The position numbers and the translations under genes are program-made. 64,000 nucleotides of DNA from Flavobacterium difficile (GTDB lineage Bacteria > Bacteroidota > Bacteroidia > Flavobacteriales > Flavobacteriaceae): positions 186,001-250,000 of the forward strand of contig NZ_JAAJBT010000004.1 in assembly GCF_011392115.1 (NCBI RefSeq), in the 5' to 3' direction. This document shows, one piece after another, positions 53,129-64,000 of the stretch (positions within the stretch are counted from its first letter, which is position 1; each line of letters starts with the position of its first letter). The notes under the pieces are model-generated. The model was not told the DNA's origin and ran no database searches. It saw only the letters and a list, made by a program, of their open reading frames with translations.

Positions 53129-53160
53129 AAAAAAGCCAGAATATGAATTCTGGCTTTTTT
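53129..53160. terminator. Rho-independent terminator of kup
   Basis: AAAAAAGCCAGAAT (53129-53142) pairs with ATTCTGGCTTTTTT (53147-53160). It shares its core with the terminator 300 bases upstream. Confidence 0.9.
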
Positions 53161-53170
53161 AGTTTTATTC

Positions 53171-55120
53171 TCAATCTATTCTCGTTAACTTTATAGCTTT
53201 CGTTTCAGAAATCTTTAAAGGAAACTTCTCAATAGTAACAGATCCTGGATCTAAACCAAATGCTTTTTCTTCAGATAAGCCCATTTTTTTCAAAATATTA
53301 TAACCGTCTAAAATTAGTTTTTCATAGAACGGTAATGCATTATCATAAGACATGAATTTCTCAATCAAAACAAATCTAAAATCACTTATAACTTTATGTT
53401 TGTTTAATGAAGTATATCTACTTGTTAAATCTACTTCTCCTCTTTTTTGCATGTCTTTTACAACTTGTGCAAACATTTTATTGAACTTTGGAGCTACTCT
53501 AAATCCTAATCTAAAATCTACTCGAATGACATCATCATGAATAAATTCACAAACTCTGTATTCCATCGTATACGGCTCATCTACAACATGTACGTGGGCA
53601 AACCAATAAATATCGGCACGTTTTGGGCTATTATTTATAATAGAATAAATAATTTTAGACTCTATTTCATATCTGTTATCAGCACTAGTTAAATACACTA
53701 AATTAGTGGCATATTTCGCTACAGATTCATCTCTACTTAAATCTTCTAAAACAGGTAAATATTTATCTAATTTTACAAATTCAACAAATCTGTTTCTAAT
53801 TTTTCTAGCGAAATACCAACAAGTCATTACCGCAAATAAGACAAAAGCAATGATTAAAGTGATGTAACCTCCTTCAAAAAACTTGTGCATACATGCATAT
53901 AAGAAAGCCAATTCAATAATAATATAAACAGATATAATAGTAAAAATAAAGTACTTATTGTATCGTTTTAATATCATGTAAAAATTCAATAAAGTGGTAG
54001 TCATTAACATCGTTAGCACAATTGCTAAACCATACGCACCTTCCATGGCAGCTGATTCTTTAAAATGTAAAACTATAAAAATACAACCTGCCCAAAGTAT
54101 CCAGTTTAAAGAAGGAATATATAATTGCCCTTTTAATTCGGTAGGATATTTGATTTTAACTTTAGGCCAAAAATTCAAACGAATTGCCTCATTAATTAAA
54201 GTAAATGAACCACTAATTAAAGCTTGAGAAGCTACAATAGCTGCTAAAGTAGCAATTGCAATACCAACTGGTAAAAACCACTCCGGCATTACACCATAAA
54301 ATGGGTTAGTAATACCAGCTTCTGCTAATGTTTGTCCGTTATGTTGAATCAACCAAGCACCTTGACCTAAGTAATTCAAAATCAGAGTTGTTTTTACAAA
54401 AATCCAACTTATTCTGATGTTTTCTTTACCACAATGTCCTAAATCTGAATACAACGCTTCTGCTCCAGTTGTACATAAAAAAACAGCTCCTAAATACAAA
54501 TAACCACCATGAACTGAAAGTAATTTATATGCATAATAAGGATTTAAAGCCGAAAGAATATCTAAATTAGAAAACAATTGTACCAAACCTAAACCACCTA
54601 ACATTCCAAACCAAAGCAACATTACAGGCCCAAAAAATTTACCAATAAATTTGGTTCCGAATTGTTGTATGGCAAACAATAAAGTTAGAATAATTAAAAT
54701 AATAGGCAGCGTTTGAATGTCTTTATTAATCACTAACAAACCTTCAATAGCAGAAGCTACAGAAATTGGTGGTGTAATAATTCCATCTGCTAAAAGTGTA
54801 CATCCTCCTATAATTGCAGGAAATAAAAGCCACTTAATTTTAGTTTTTCTAATTAAAGCATACAAAGAAAAAATTCCTCCTTCTCCATTATTATCCGCTC
54901 GAAGGGTAATAACTACATACTTTATAGTAGTTTGTAGTGTTAAGGTCCAAAATATACAGGAAATGGCTCCTTTTATTATTTCTGAATCAATTGGCTTTGA
55001 TCCAATAATTGCTTTTAAAACATACAATGGAGAAGTTCCGATATCTCCATAAATAATACCTAGTGTTACTAGTAAACCGGCTGCAGATAGTTTATGCAAG
55101 CCATGATGACCTTTTTCCAT
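53171..55120 (-). CDS. kup: KUP/HAK/KT potassium uptake protein
   Basis: 649 residues. The family opening SAAGLLVTLGIIYGDIGTSPLYV is intact, followed by GGIFSLYALIR and about 12 membrane segments up to residue 450. TTGAEALYSDLGHCGKENIR is a conserved pore-region segment. The C-terminal 200 residues are cytosolic (VHVVDEPYTMEYRVCEF, GFRVAPKFNKMF). The protein imports potassium with protons. It is monocistronic and divergent from pheT. Confidence 0.95.
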   Translation of the reverse strand: MEKGHHGLHKLSAAGLLVTLGIIYGDIGTSPLYVLKAIIGSKPIDSEIIKGAISCIFWTLTLQTTIKYVVITLRADNNGEGGIFSLYALIRKTKIKWLLFPAIIGGCTLLADGIITPPISVASAIEGLLVINKDIQTLPIILIILTLLFAIQQFGTKFIGKFFGPVMLLWFGMLGGLGLVQLFSNLDILSALNPYYAYKLLSVHGGYLYLGAVFLCTTGAEALYSDLGHCGKENIRISWIFVKTTLILNYLGQGAWLIQHNGQTLAEAGITNPFYGVMPEWFLPVGIAIATLAAIVASQALISGSFTLINEAIRLNFWPKVKIKYPTELKGQLYIPSLNWILWAGCIFIVLHFKESAAMEGAYGLAIVLTMLMTTTLLNFYMILKRYNKYFIFTIISVYIIIELAFLYACMHKFFEGGYITLIIAFVLFAVMTCWYFARKIRNRFVEFVKLDKYLPVLEDLSRDESVAKYATNLVYLTSADNRYEIESKIIYSIINNSPKRADIYWFAHVHVVDEPYTMEYRVCEFIHDDVIRVDFRLGFRVAPKFNKMFAQVVKDMQKRGEVDLTSRYTSLNKHKVISDFRFVLIEKFMSYDNALPFYEKLILDGYNILKKMGLSEEKAFGLDPGSVTIEKFPLKISETKAIKLTRID

Positions 55121-55248
55121 TTTGAAATTTATAAACGAATTACAAAATTACAAAACTATATCATTCTAAATTGAATTTACATAAAAATATTTTAACAAAA
55201 TTTTAATAACTAGCCTACAATAATACTTTCAAATTCTAATCAATTACT

Positions 55249-55256
55249 TATCTTTG
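55249..55256 (+). promoter_or_regulatory. Candidate -7 box of pheT
   Basis: TATCTTTG, an exact TAnnTTTG match, lies 24 bases before the ATG. The -33 region is only weakly matching. Confidence 0.4.
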
Positions 55257-55279
55257 TATCCTTATTAAAATTCATAAAA

Positions 55280-57709
55280 ATGCGTATTTCTTACAATTGG
55301 TTAAAACAATTTATTAAAATAGACTGGAAATCAGATGAAACAGCTGCTTTACTTACAGACTTAGGTTTAGAAGTAGAAGTTGTAGAAGCATTTGAAAGTG
55401 TTACAGGCGGACTAAAAGGTATTGTTGTTGGACATGTTTTAACGTGTGAAAAACATCCTGATGCAGATAAATTAAAAATTACAACTGTAGATTTAGGTGA
55501 TGGAAATGCGCCTGTACAAATTGTTTGTGGTGCTAGTAATGTTGCTGCTGGCCAAAAAGTTCCAGTTGCAACAATTGGTACTAAATTATACGATAAAGAA
55601 GGAAACGCTTTTGAAATAAAAAAAGGAAAAATCAGAGGACAAGAAAGTCATGGTATGATTTGCGCTGAAGACGAAATCGGTTTAGGAGAAAGTCATGACG
55701 GAATTATGGTTTTAGCTGAAGATTTAGTTCCTGGTACTCCAGCAAGCAAAGTCTTCAATATAGAAGTAGATGAAGTTTTCGAAATTGGTTTAACACCAAA
55801 TCGTGCTGATGCTATGAGTCATATGGGAGTAGCTCGTGATTTAAAAGCGGGATTGTTACAATCTAATGTAACCACAGAATTTATTACTCCGTCTGTAAGT
55901 AAATTTAAAGTCGATAAAAGAACCTTAAAAATTGATGTTAATGTTGTTGATTCTAAATTAGCACCACGTTATGCAGGTTTAACTATTTCTGGAATTACTG
56001 TAAAACCTTCTCCAAGTTGGTTACAAAATCGTTTAAAAGCTATTGGTTTAACTCCGAAAAACAATGTTGTTGACGTAACCAATTATGTATTACATGAATT
56101 GGGGCAACCTCTACATGCTTTTGATGCGAATAAAATTAAAGGAAATAAAATTATAGTAAAAACTGTACCAGCTGGTACAAAATTTACAACTTTAGATTCT
56201 GTTGAACGAACCCTTCACGAAGAAGATTTAATGATTTGTGATGAAAATGGTCCGATGTGTATTGCTGGAGTTTTTGGTGGAGCCAATTCTGGAGTGACAG
56301 ATTCTACAACAAATATTTTCTTAGAAAGTGCTTATTTTAATCCAGTTTCCATCAGAAAAACAGCTAAACGTCATTCGTTATCAACCGATGCTTCGTTCCG
56401 ATTTGAAAGAGGAATTGATCCTGAAATTACTGCTTATGCTTTAAAACGTGCTGCTTTATTGATTCAAGAAGTAGCCGGTGGAGAAATTACTTCAGATTTA
56501 ATTGACATTTATCCGAAAAAGATAGAAGATTTTAAAGTGGTTTTAAACTTCGAAAAAGTAAATAAAGTAATTGGTGAAGAACTTAAAAAAGAAACCATTA
56601 AAAATATTTTAGCTTCTTTAGATATTAAAATAAATAGTATTTCCGATGCTGGTTTAGGTTTAAATATTCCTTCTTACCGAGTAGATGTGCAAAGAGAAGT
56701 TGATGTTATTGAAGAAATTTTAAGAGTTTACGGATATAATAATATTAAAATTCCAAGTAAAATTAATGCTTCTGTATCGAATTCATCAAGAACTGAGGAA
56801 TTTAAAGTACAAAATATTATTGCTAATCAGTTGTGTTCATTAGGATTTAATGAAATGATGGCCAACTCGTTAACCACTTCAAATTATGTCGCTTATTCTG
56901 AACAAGTTAAAGCGGAAGAAACGGTTACAATGTTAAATCCATTAAGTAGTGATTTATCTGTAATGCGTCAATCTATGTTATTTTCTGCATTAGAAGCGGT
57001 TTCGTATAACGTTAATAGAAGAAATTCTGATTTAAAATTATTTGAATTCGGGAAAACATACCACACAATCGAAGGAAAATATACAGAAAAAAAGCATTTA
57101 ACTATAACAATGACTGGAAATGCTACTTCTGAAAACTGGAATGTAGCTCAAAAACCAAGTGATTTCTTTTTATTTAAAGGATATGTAAATGCTATTTTAT
57201 CAAAATTAAATATCGATTCAAAAGTTAAAACTGTTCCTGTAACTCATGATGTGTTTGCGGAAGGAATTGGTTTGGCTATTGGAAATGAAATTATTGCCGA
57301 ATTTGGTACCATCAAAAAATCATTATTAAAACATTTTGATGTAAAACAAGATGTGTTTTTTGCCGATTTAAATTGGGATGCAATTCAGAAATATGTTTCG
57401 AATAAAATCAAATTAGTTGATATTCCGAAATTCCCTGAAGTAAGAAGAGATTTAGCGCTTTTAGTAAATGACTCAGTAACTTTCGAGCAATTATTTTTAG
57501 TTGCGAAACAAACTGAAAAAGCTTTATTAAAAGATATTAATTTGTTTGATGTTTATGAAGGTAAAAATCTTCCAGAAGGAAAAAAATCTTATGCACTAAG
57601 TTTCATTCTTCAAGATACTTCAAAAACTTTAACAGACGTTCAGATAGATAAAATCATGAGCAAGTTGCAAAATAATTTTGAAGCACAATTAGAAGCTGTC
57701 TTAAGATAA
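55280..57709 (+). CDS. pheT: Phenylalanine--tRNA ligase subunit beta
   Basis: 809 residues in standard order. The N-terminal tRNA-binding OB domain is at residues about 40-150 (VGHVLTCEKHPDADKLKITTVDLG, VCGASNVAAGQKVPVA). B3/B4 editing region follows, then B5 with FEIGLTPNRADAMSHMGVARDL and LSTDASFRFERGIDP. The catalytic-like core has FGKTYHT, and the C-terminal anticodon-binding FDX-ACB domain has FPEVRRDLALLV and LQDTSKTLTD. pheS is not adjacent, which is usual in Flavobacteria. Monocistronic with a strong terminator. Confidence 0.97.
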   Translation: MRISYNWLKQFIKIDWKSDETAALLTDLGLEVEVVEAFESVTGGLKGIVVGHVLTCEKHPDADKLKITTVDLGDGNAPVQIVCGASNVAAGQKVPVATIGTKLYDKEGNAFEIKKGKIRGQESHGMICAEDEIGLGESHDGIMVLAEDLVPGTPASKVFNIEVDEVFEIGLTPNRADAMSHMGVARDLKAGLLQSNVTTEFITPSVSKFKVDKRTLKIDVNVVDSKLAPRYAGLTISGITVKPSPSWLQNRLKAIGLTPKNNVVDVTNYVLHELGQPLHAFDANKIKGNKIIVKTVPAGTKFTTLDSVERTLHEEDLMICDENGPMCIAGVFGGANSGVTDSTTNIFLESAYFNPVSIRKTAKRHSLSTDASFRFERGIDPEITAYALKRAALLIQEVAGGEITSDLIDIYPKKIEDFKVVLNFEKVNKVIGEELKKETIKNILASLDIKINSISDAGLGLNIPSYRVDVQREVDVIEEILRVYGYNNIKIPSKINASVSNSSRTEEFKVQNIIANQLCSLGFNEMMANSLTTSNYVAYSEQVKAEETVTMLNPLSSDLSVMRQSMLFSALEAVSYNVNRRNSDLKLFEFGKTYHTIEGKYTEKKHLTITMTGNATSENWNVAQKPSDFFLFKGYVNAILSKLNIDSKVKTVPVTHDVFAEGIGLAIGNEIIAEFGTIKKSLLKHFDVKQDVFFADLNWDAIQKYVSNKIKLVDIPKFPEVRRDLALLVNDSVTFEQLFLVAKQTEKALLKDINLFDVYEGKNLPEGKKSYALSFILQDTSKTLTDVQIDKIMSKLQNNFEAQLEAVLR

Positions 57710-57724
57710 TCTTACAAATACAAT

Positions 57725-57766
57725 AAAAAAAACACCTCAAAATATAACTTTTGAGGTGTTTTTTTT
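57725..57766. terminator. Bidirectional rho-independent terminator
   Basis: An 18-bp stem (57725-57742 with 57749-57766) around the core CACCTC/GAGGTG. It lies between convergent pheT and the gene at 57779. Confidence 0.93.
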
Positions 57767-57778
57767 TAATAAAATTTA

Positions 57779-58783
57779 TTAATTTACTTTATAGGAAATT
57801 CCCATATTAAAATTCATAAACTTTCCAAAGGCAAAAGCACTCATTAAATTTAATTTTTCAATACTATAATTTAGAGCAATTTCGCCTATATAATTTGTTT
57901 TTCGTTTTTGTATTGTATCTAATAAACCATTTATAATTTGTTGCGCAGGAATAAGATTTTCAATGTCGCCTTTTTCCCCACTAACTATGTAATTAAAATC
58001 ACTTATATTTACGATAAAACTTCCTAATATTTCAAGTTTTTTAATTTCTTTTGAAACAGACAATTGATAATGATAGGTATCTACAATACCATTTAAATTA
58101 TTAATCCCTAAATTTCCAAAACTGGTGTTTACATCTAAAAAATCGAAACTTATATCTTCATTTGAATAAAATGACAAGGCTGATACATAGATTTTTTTGC
58201 TTTCTAACTTAGGGAAATACTGACTCAGGTTGTGCTTAACACCAAAACCGTATACTTGATAATCACCTCTTTTTAAATCTGTTTTGTTTGAAAAACGTCC
58301 AATAATTTCTGAACCACTTGGTAAAGCAAATGAAAAATCTAAATAAGGATAAATTATAAATTCTTGATTGACACCTTTTGGAGTTTTCAATCGAACTTGT
58401 TGCCCTCCTAAATCGCCTACTAAACTTACAGAAGTGTCATTTCCCAGAGCAGTTGGAACTTCAAGTGAATTGGCGCCTTGAATTTCAAAAAACTTAAAAT
58501 CGGAATTCGATATCGTAAAACTTCTATCAGAATTAGGAACTTTGAAAGTATTGGCATGAATTCCAACACTAATTTGCCAATCTTTTTTTCTTTTTGCAGA
58601 ATCTATCCAAGCAGAAGAAGCTTGATATACAGCTCCATCAGTTGCAGGAATTAAATATTGCTTGGAATACAAAAGGGCATCTTCTAAAAGATACCCTATT
58701 TGTTCAAATTGTGTAGATGTTTGCGCTTTTAGTGTCGACATAAACAACATAAAAACCGTAAAAAGAACAATTTTATTTTTCAT
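57779..58783 (-). CDS. Exported barrel-type protein (DUF6588-like), unknown function
   Basis: 334 residues with a signal peptide (STLKAQ, about residue 21). FEQIGYLLEDALLYSKQYLIPATDGAVYQASSAW and ALPSGSEIIGRFSNKT resemble the flavobacterial DUF6588 family. The end FNMGISYKVN and alternating strands suggest an outer-membrane barrel. Its start is two bases from the gyrB stop, so the two genes may share a transcript. No enzymatic motif is seen. Confidence 0.7.
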   Translation of the reverse strand: MKNKIVLFTVFMLFMSTLKAQTSTQFEQIGYLLEDALLYSKQYLIPATDGAVYQASSAWIDSAKRKKDWQISVGIHANTFKVPNSDRSFTISNSDFKFFEIQGANSLEVPTALGNDTSVSLVGDLGGQQVRLKTPKGVNQEFIIYPYLDFSFALPSGSEIIGRFSNKTDLKRGDYQVYGFGVKHNLSQYFPKLESKKIYVSALSFYSNEDISFDFLDVNTSFGNLGINNLNGIVDTYHYQLSVSKEIKKLEILGSFIVNISDFNYIVSGEKGDIENLIPAQQIINGLLDTIQKRKTNYIGEIALNYSIEKLNLMSAFAFGKFMNFNMGISYKVN

Positions 58784-58785
58784 TT

Positions 58786-60750
<1,965 letters not shown>

Positions 60751-60759
60751 TTATAAAAA

Positions 60760-60787
60760 CAAATATAACAAATTCAACAAAAAACAA
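60760..60787 (-). promoter_or_regulatory. gyrB promoter, TTG-N17-TATATTTG
   Basis: On the minus strand TTG (60787-60785), a spacer of exactly 17 bases and TATATTTG (60767-60760), matching the Bacteroidetes consensus. The ATG is about 34 bases downstream. Confidence 0.65.
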
Positions 60788-60985
60788 GAAGCAAAAAACA
60801 CCTCAAACTACCTAAGTTATCAACATTTGTTAATTTCTAAAATAAGCGCTTAAAACGGCTAAAAAGTAGCTTAAAATTAAAATTACACTATTATAATCCA
60901 ACCCAAAAATCAAGAAAATAAAATAACTTCTTAAATCGAACATAAATGCCATACTAAAATTTTACGAAAACAGTTTATCTCAAAA
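60788..60985. other. Gene-free DNA between gyrB and asnB
   Basis: Together with the gyrB promoter and asnB terminator this makes a 320-base gap. Apart from those sites I see only AT-rich sequence and one GTTATCAACA patch near 60818 that loosely resembles a DnaA box. No coding frame and no further strong hairpin. Confidence 0.35.
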
Positions 60986-61021
60986 AAAAGAGCATTAAAA
61001 AATAAATTTTAATACTCTTTT
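60986..61021 (-). terminator. Rho-independent terminator of asnB
   Basis: AAAAGAGCATTAAAA (60986-61000) pairs with TTTTAATACTCTTTT (61007-61021), with one mismatch. It is followed by Ts on the minus strand. Confidence 0.85.
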
Positions 61022-61046
61022 CAAACAAACACAATATATAACTATT

Positions 61047-62663
61047 TTAAACTTTTTCAATTTCCGAAGCAATCAGAACATCTGCTTTTACATGTGCAGC
61101 ATTCGCTCTTCCGCTAGGATCTTGATTTTCTTGCCATTTCGGAATCCATTTTCTAACGGTTTCTGCTGCGCTAGTTTGTGGATAAAACTTATGGAAAATT
61201 CTTCTGTAAAAAAACGCTTCTTTAGTTGTAGGTGTATTATATGGAAATAACTTAGACGCCCTTTCAAAGTCAGCATCAGAAACTTGTGAGGTGCAATATG
61301 CTATTAGCGTATCGATCCAATTGTATCCCACACCATCTGAAAATTGTTCTTTTTGTCGCCATAACACTTCTTCTGGCAAGTATGGTTTTTCTGGTGTATC
61401 AAATGCTTTTCTTAAAATATATTTTTCGATGCCTTCATAGGTTTTTGGCTGTTTTTCTTCTGGTTTTATTTTGATAGCTAATTCTAAAAATGCTTTATCT
61501 AAAAATGGTACACGGGCTTCTAATCCGTGAGCCATGGTCGATTTATCGGCGCGTAATAAATCGGCTGTAAATAATTTTTGTACTCTATCTATAGTTTCTT
61601 GCTGAAAATCAGCAGCGCTTGGAGCATTTCTAAAGTACAAATAACCGCCAAAAACCTCATCAGCACCTTCACCTGACAGTACCATTTTAATACCTTTTTC
61701 TGTAATAGCTTTAGATAAGAAATACATAGGCGTACTTGCTCTAATTGAGGTAACATCATACGTTTCCAAATGCCAAATTAATTTTTCTAAAATTTCAATT
61801 CCTTGTTCGATGGTGAAATGAATTTCATGGTGTTCTGTTCCAATAAACTTGGCCACTTTTCTTGCTGCTTTAGTATCTGGTGAATTGGCATCTAAACCGA
61901 TTGAAAACGAATGTATTTTTTGTCCAGTTCCCTCTAATAAACGACAAGCAATTGAAGAGGTTAAGGATGAATCTAATCCTCCAGAAAGTAAAACCCCAAA
62001 AGGAACATCTGCCATCAAGCGCTTTTGAACTGCTTGAGTTAATATTTTTCTAATTGACTCGTAGTCAATTTCTTCAATAGCTTTCGAAGCATCTTCCCAT
62101 TCTGGTTGATAGTATTTCACAAAACCTGTTTTTTCAGTATAAATATGTCCAGGAGGAAAGGTAGAAAAAGTAGTACATTGATCGGCAATAGCTTTCATTT
62201 CTGAAGCAAAGTATTTTCTACCACGCTCATCAATTCCGTAATATAAAGGTTTGATTCCAAGTGGATCACGAGCTGCAATATAATCGTCTCCATCAATTAC
62301 AACAAAAGCAAACATTCCGTCTAAAAAGTTACAAAAATCATAACCAAATTCTTCATATAAATGTACAATAACTTCAGAATCGGAAGTGGTTCTAAAAGTA
62401 TGATTTCTTAAAATCGTATCTCTTAATTCCTGATGATTATATATTTCACCATTATGAATCATCCAAGCAGAAGATGTTCCCTGAATAGGTTGTTTTCCTG
62501 TATGCAAATCGACAATTGACAAACGTTCATGTGCTAAAAAATGTCCATTTTCTGTCATATGAATATCACTTTCATCTGGGCCACGATGACTCATGCGTTT
62601 TGAAAGTTGTTTTACTAATTCTTCATCTTTTCCTTTTCCGATAATGGCTAATATTCCGCACAT
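61047..62663 (-). CDS. asnB: Asparagine synthase (glutamine-hydrolysing), AsnB type
   Basis: 538 residues. Cys2 of MCGILAIIG is the glutaminase nucleophile, with SHRGPDESD and WMIHNGEIYNHQELR in the N-terminal Ntn domain. The synthetase domain has the PP-loop FGVLLSGGLDSSLTSSIA and SGEGADEVFGGYLYF. The C-terminal KWIPKWQENQDPSGRANAAH is typical of bacterial AsnB. It makes asparagine from aspartate, glutamine and ATP. Monocistronic. Confidence 0.96.
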   Translation of the reverse strand: MCGILAIIGKGKDEELVKQLSKRMSHRGPDESDIHMTENGHFLAHERLSIVDLHTGKQPIQGTSSAWMIHNGEIYNHQELRDTILRNHTFRTTSDSEVIVHLYEEFGYDFCNFLDGMFAFVVIDGDDYIAARDPLGIKPLYYGIDERGRKYFASEMKAIADQCTTFSTFPPGHIYTEKTGFVKYYQPEWEDASKAIEEIDYESIRKILTQAVQKRLMADVPFGVLLSGGLDSSLTSSIACRLLEGTGQKIHSFSIGLDANSPDTKAARKVAKFIGTEHHEIHFTIEQGIEILEKLIWHLETYDVTSIRASTPMYFLSKAITEKGIKMVLSGEGADEVFGGYLYFRNAPSAADFQQETIDRVQKLFTADLLRADKSTMAHGLEARVPFLDKAFLELAIKIKPEEKQPKTYEGIEKYILRKAFDTPEKPYLPEEVLWRQKEQFSDGVGYNWIDTLIAYCTSQVSDADFERASKLFPYNTPTTKEAFFYRRIFHKFYPQTSAAETVRKWIPKWQENQDPSGRANAAHVKADVLIASEIEKV

Positions 62664-62901
62664 AATTTTATATTTTATTATTTATTTCTTGAAGCAAAAT
62701 TGAAAAATAAAGCTTACGAATAAAACCAAATAAGTCTATTTGATTTAATTTTTAAACTAAATTTATGTTTTTTAAATAAATAATAAAATAAAAGATTACA
62801 ATATTGAAGGTTTACTTACAATTTTAAAAAATTGTCACGAAGACACGAAGAATAAAAAGTAGCTGCGTAATTGTTTGTTTTAGCTTATTTTGTATAAAAT
62901 C

Positions 62902-63354
62902 TTATAATATCTCTAAAATTTTATAAGTCACATTGTTTACAGGAAATTCTGAATTTATAGTTTTATGCATCAATTGCATCCCCAAAGGAGATTGAGGAGA
63001 AATTGCAAAAACCACCTGATTATCAACAGTAATTTTTGGTAAAGCTGTGCCAACAAAAACCGTTAAATGATTGGTTTTTACTAAACTTCCAAGTATGACC
63101 TGATCTGAAACTTTGTCGATATCTAATTTGGTTAAAATAGCTTGCTGTTCAAGAGCTTCTTTTAATTTATTAGCGATTTTTTCTTGTTCAATGTGCAACT
63201 TAGACAAAGTGGTTTCGTGTTTGTCTCCTGCAGAGGATTTGGCGTCATTTTGCGCATCATTTGTTAAAGAATGAATTAAATCCTGATAAATATCTATTTT
63301 ATCTTGAAGTAAGGTTTGGTATTGAGAAAATATTTTTTGTTTGAAGTTTGGCAT
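62902..63354 (-). CDS. GreA/GreB-like protein
   Basis: 150 residues. The N-terminal two-thirds form a helical hairpin (KSSAGDKHETTLSKLHIEQEKIANKL) like the coiled coil of Gre factors. The C-terminal part, with ISPQSPLGMQLMHKTINSEF and TYKILEIL, matches the FKBP-like Gre domain. Flavobacterial homologs are sometimes labelled 3-oxoacyl-ACP synthase, which the sequence does not support. The acidic tip pair that GreA needs for transcript cleavage is not clearly present. So it may bind in the RNA polymerase secondary channel without cleavage activity. Confidence 0.75.
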   Translation of the reverse strand: MPNFKQKIFSQYQTLLQDKIDIYQDLIHSLTNDAQNDAKSSAGDKHETTLSKLHIEQEKIANKLKEALEQQAILTKLDIDKVSDQVILGSLVKTNHLTVFVGTALPKITVDNQVVFAISPQSPLGMQLMHKTINSEFPVNNVTYKILEIL

Positions 63355-63389
63355 TTTTAAATTTTCTGAGTTAAAAGTAGGTTCAAATT

Positions 63390-64000
63390 TTAATTGTTCG
63401 TTTCGACTTCTTTTTCAAGATTTTCCAGTTCAAAATTCAGCGGCAAAATATTACCAACTTTTTGTTGACCGATATCACCTCCAAAAACAATTCTATCCCT
63501 ATGAGAATTATTTCCAAAATTATCTACATAAAAAACATCAGTTTTAAAAATCACTCTTGATTGCCTGTTTTTTTTATACAAAAGATTAAAATCTGCATGA
63601 ACAGGAATTTCATTTTTGGCAACTAATCCTTCCAAAGGTTTAATGGTTTGTTTTACTTCTACTTTGTTTAAATCATCATTATATTTTGAAACAATGAAAT
63701 ACTCATTAGCTTGAACACTGTATCTGTCTTTAAACAAAATAAAGCCATTATTCGACCAAGCATTTGTTACAATATTTTTAAAAAAATGCATGGAAGAACC
63801 TAAATAGACATCTTTTCTGTTTTTTAAGATTTTCGCTTCCGAATTGTTATCTGTATATTTTGCAGTTCCTAAGTACATGTTTTCGCCAACCGCACGTGAA
63901 TGAATACTTTTATATTTAAATCGTACGTAAAAAGTATGCAAATCAAAATCAATTGTATACCCTAAATAAGGATTATTAATTTTAATTGGTTCTACACTTG
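63390..64000 (-). CDS. Partial protein, probably carboxypeptidase-like regulatory-domain family (5' end beyond window)
   Basis: Stop at 63390. The frame is open to the right edge, so the N-terminus is missing. Reading from the edge, VEPIKINNPYLGYTIDFDLHTFYVRF recalls the segment after a carboxypeptidase-regulatory-like domain in Bacteroidetes proteins (a nucleus such as LGY.I..DL). YSVQANEYFIVSKY and VFYVDNFGNNSHRDRIVFGGDIG complete the visible C-terminal 200 residues. It is likely exported and beta-rich. An internal TTG at 63941 is not a credible start. Confidence 0.6.
   Translation of the reverse strand, partial: SVEPIKINNPYLGYTIDFDLHTFYVRFKYKSIHSRAVGENMYLGTAKYTDNNSEAKILKNRKDVYLGSSMHFFKNIVTNAWSNNGFILFKDRYSVQANEYFIVSKYNDDLNKVEVKQTIKPLEGLVAKNEIPVHADFNLLYKKNRQSRVIFKTDVFYVDNFGNNSHRDRIVFGGDIGQQKVGNILPLNFELENLEKEVETNN

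Noticed and set aside
60810..60830. Possible DnaA box upstream of gyrB
   Set aside because: One imperfect match in AT-rich sequence, with no cluster of boxes and no dnaA nearby.
62826..62850. CACGAAG direct repeat before the GreA-like gene
   Set aside because: Only two copies with an 8-base offset, too little to call an element or a member of the heptamer family.

Overview
The window looks like the chromosome of a Flavobacteriaceae bacterium, Flavobacterium or a close relative. It is AT-rich, and its proteins (phosphate-irrepressible alkaline phosphatase PafA, a TIGR02757 protein, a DUF5723 outer-membrane protein, a TonB receptor with an N-terminal carboxypeptidase-like domain, a short MenE) have a typical flavobacterial look. 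Several upstream regions carry -7 boxes of the Bacteroidetes type TAnnTTTG, and most starts lack a Shine-Dalgarno sequence. I see no transposase, prophage, integrase or CRISPR locus. The content is housekeeping plus envelope genes.

Layout. 1-6.4 kb: a GAF-type protein running into an HD motif at the left edge, a retropepsin-like PDZ protease, an aminotransferase, a small membrane protein and MsrA. 6.7-13.4 kb: a LolD-like ATPase, TIGR02757, tRNA-Ala, sucC, lysA, pafA and pcm. 13.5-22.5 kb: a long plus-strand run (Gfo/Idh/MocA, 3-hydroxyacyl-CoA dehydrogenase, DUF1015, YggS, exonuclease/GIY-YIG protein, miaA, lipoprotein, barrel protein, acyl-ACP thioesterase) in which almost every junction carries repeats. 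22.5-25.2 kb: ltaE divergent from prfB, which has a programmed frameshift, and a small HTH regulator. 25.2-26.1 kb: two tandem arrays, one of 21-bp units and one of about 70-bp units. 26.1-34.4 kb: a zinc metalloprotease, then a phosphate-uptake cluster (two OprO/P-like porins, PiT permease, PhoU-like DUF47 protein) with a candidate Pho box, then rnpB. 34.6-39.8 kb: dnaX, whose tau-like form needs a -1 shift at an A-tract, a carboxylase beta subunit and an exported protein. 39.9-50.1 kb: M1 peptidase, menE with a CPBP protease, arsC-like gene, TonB receptor, DUF5723, membrane protein and YpfJ-type metallopeptidase. 50.2-64 kb: tRNA-Arg, -Pro and -Ser, thiolase, NlpC/P60 hydrolase, kup, pheT, a barrel-type protein, gyrB, asnB, a GreA-like protein and a partial gene at the right edge.

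The most unusual signal is non-coding. About ten short loci carry tandem repeats with a 7-bp period although the 7-mers differ from locus to locus. They sit between genes, abut or contain start codons, and in one case lie in frame inside yggS. A separate palindromic repeat, tandemly amplified at 25.4-26.0 kb as a trimeric higher-order array, also has one in-frame copy inside yggS with a compensatory stem change. A 21-bp array of ten units lies directly upstream of the HTH gene. Two recoding sites (prfB, dnaX) and a run of three consecutive genes with non-ATG starts complete the picture.
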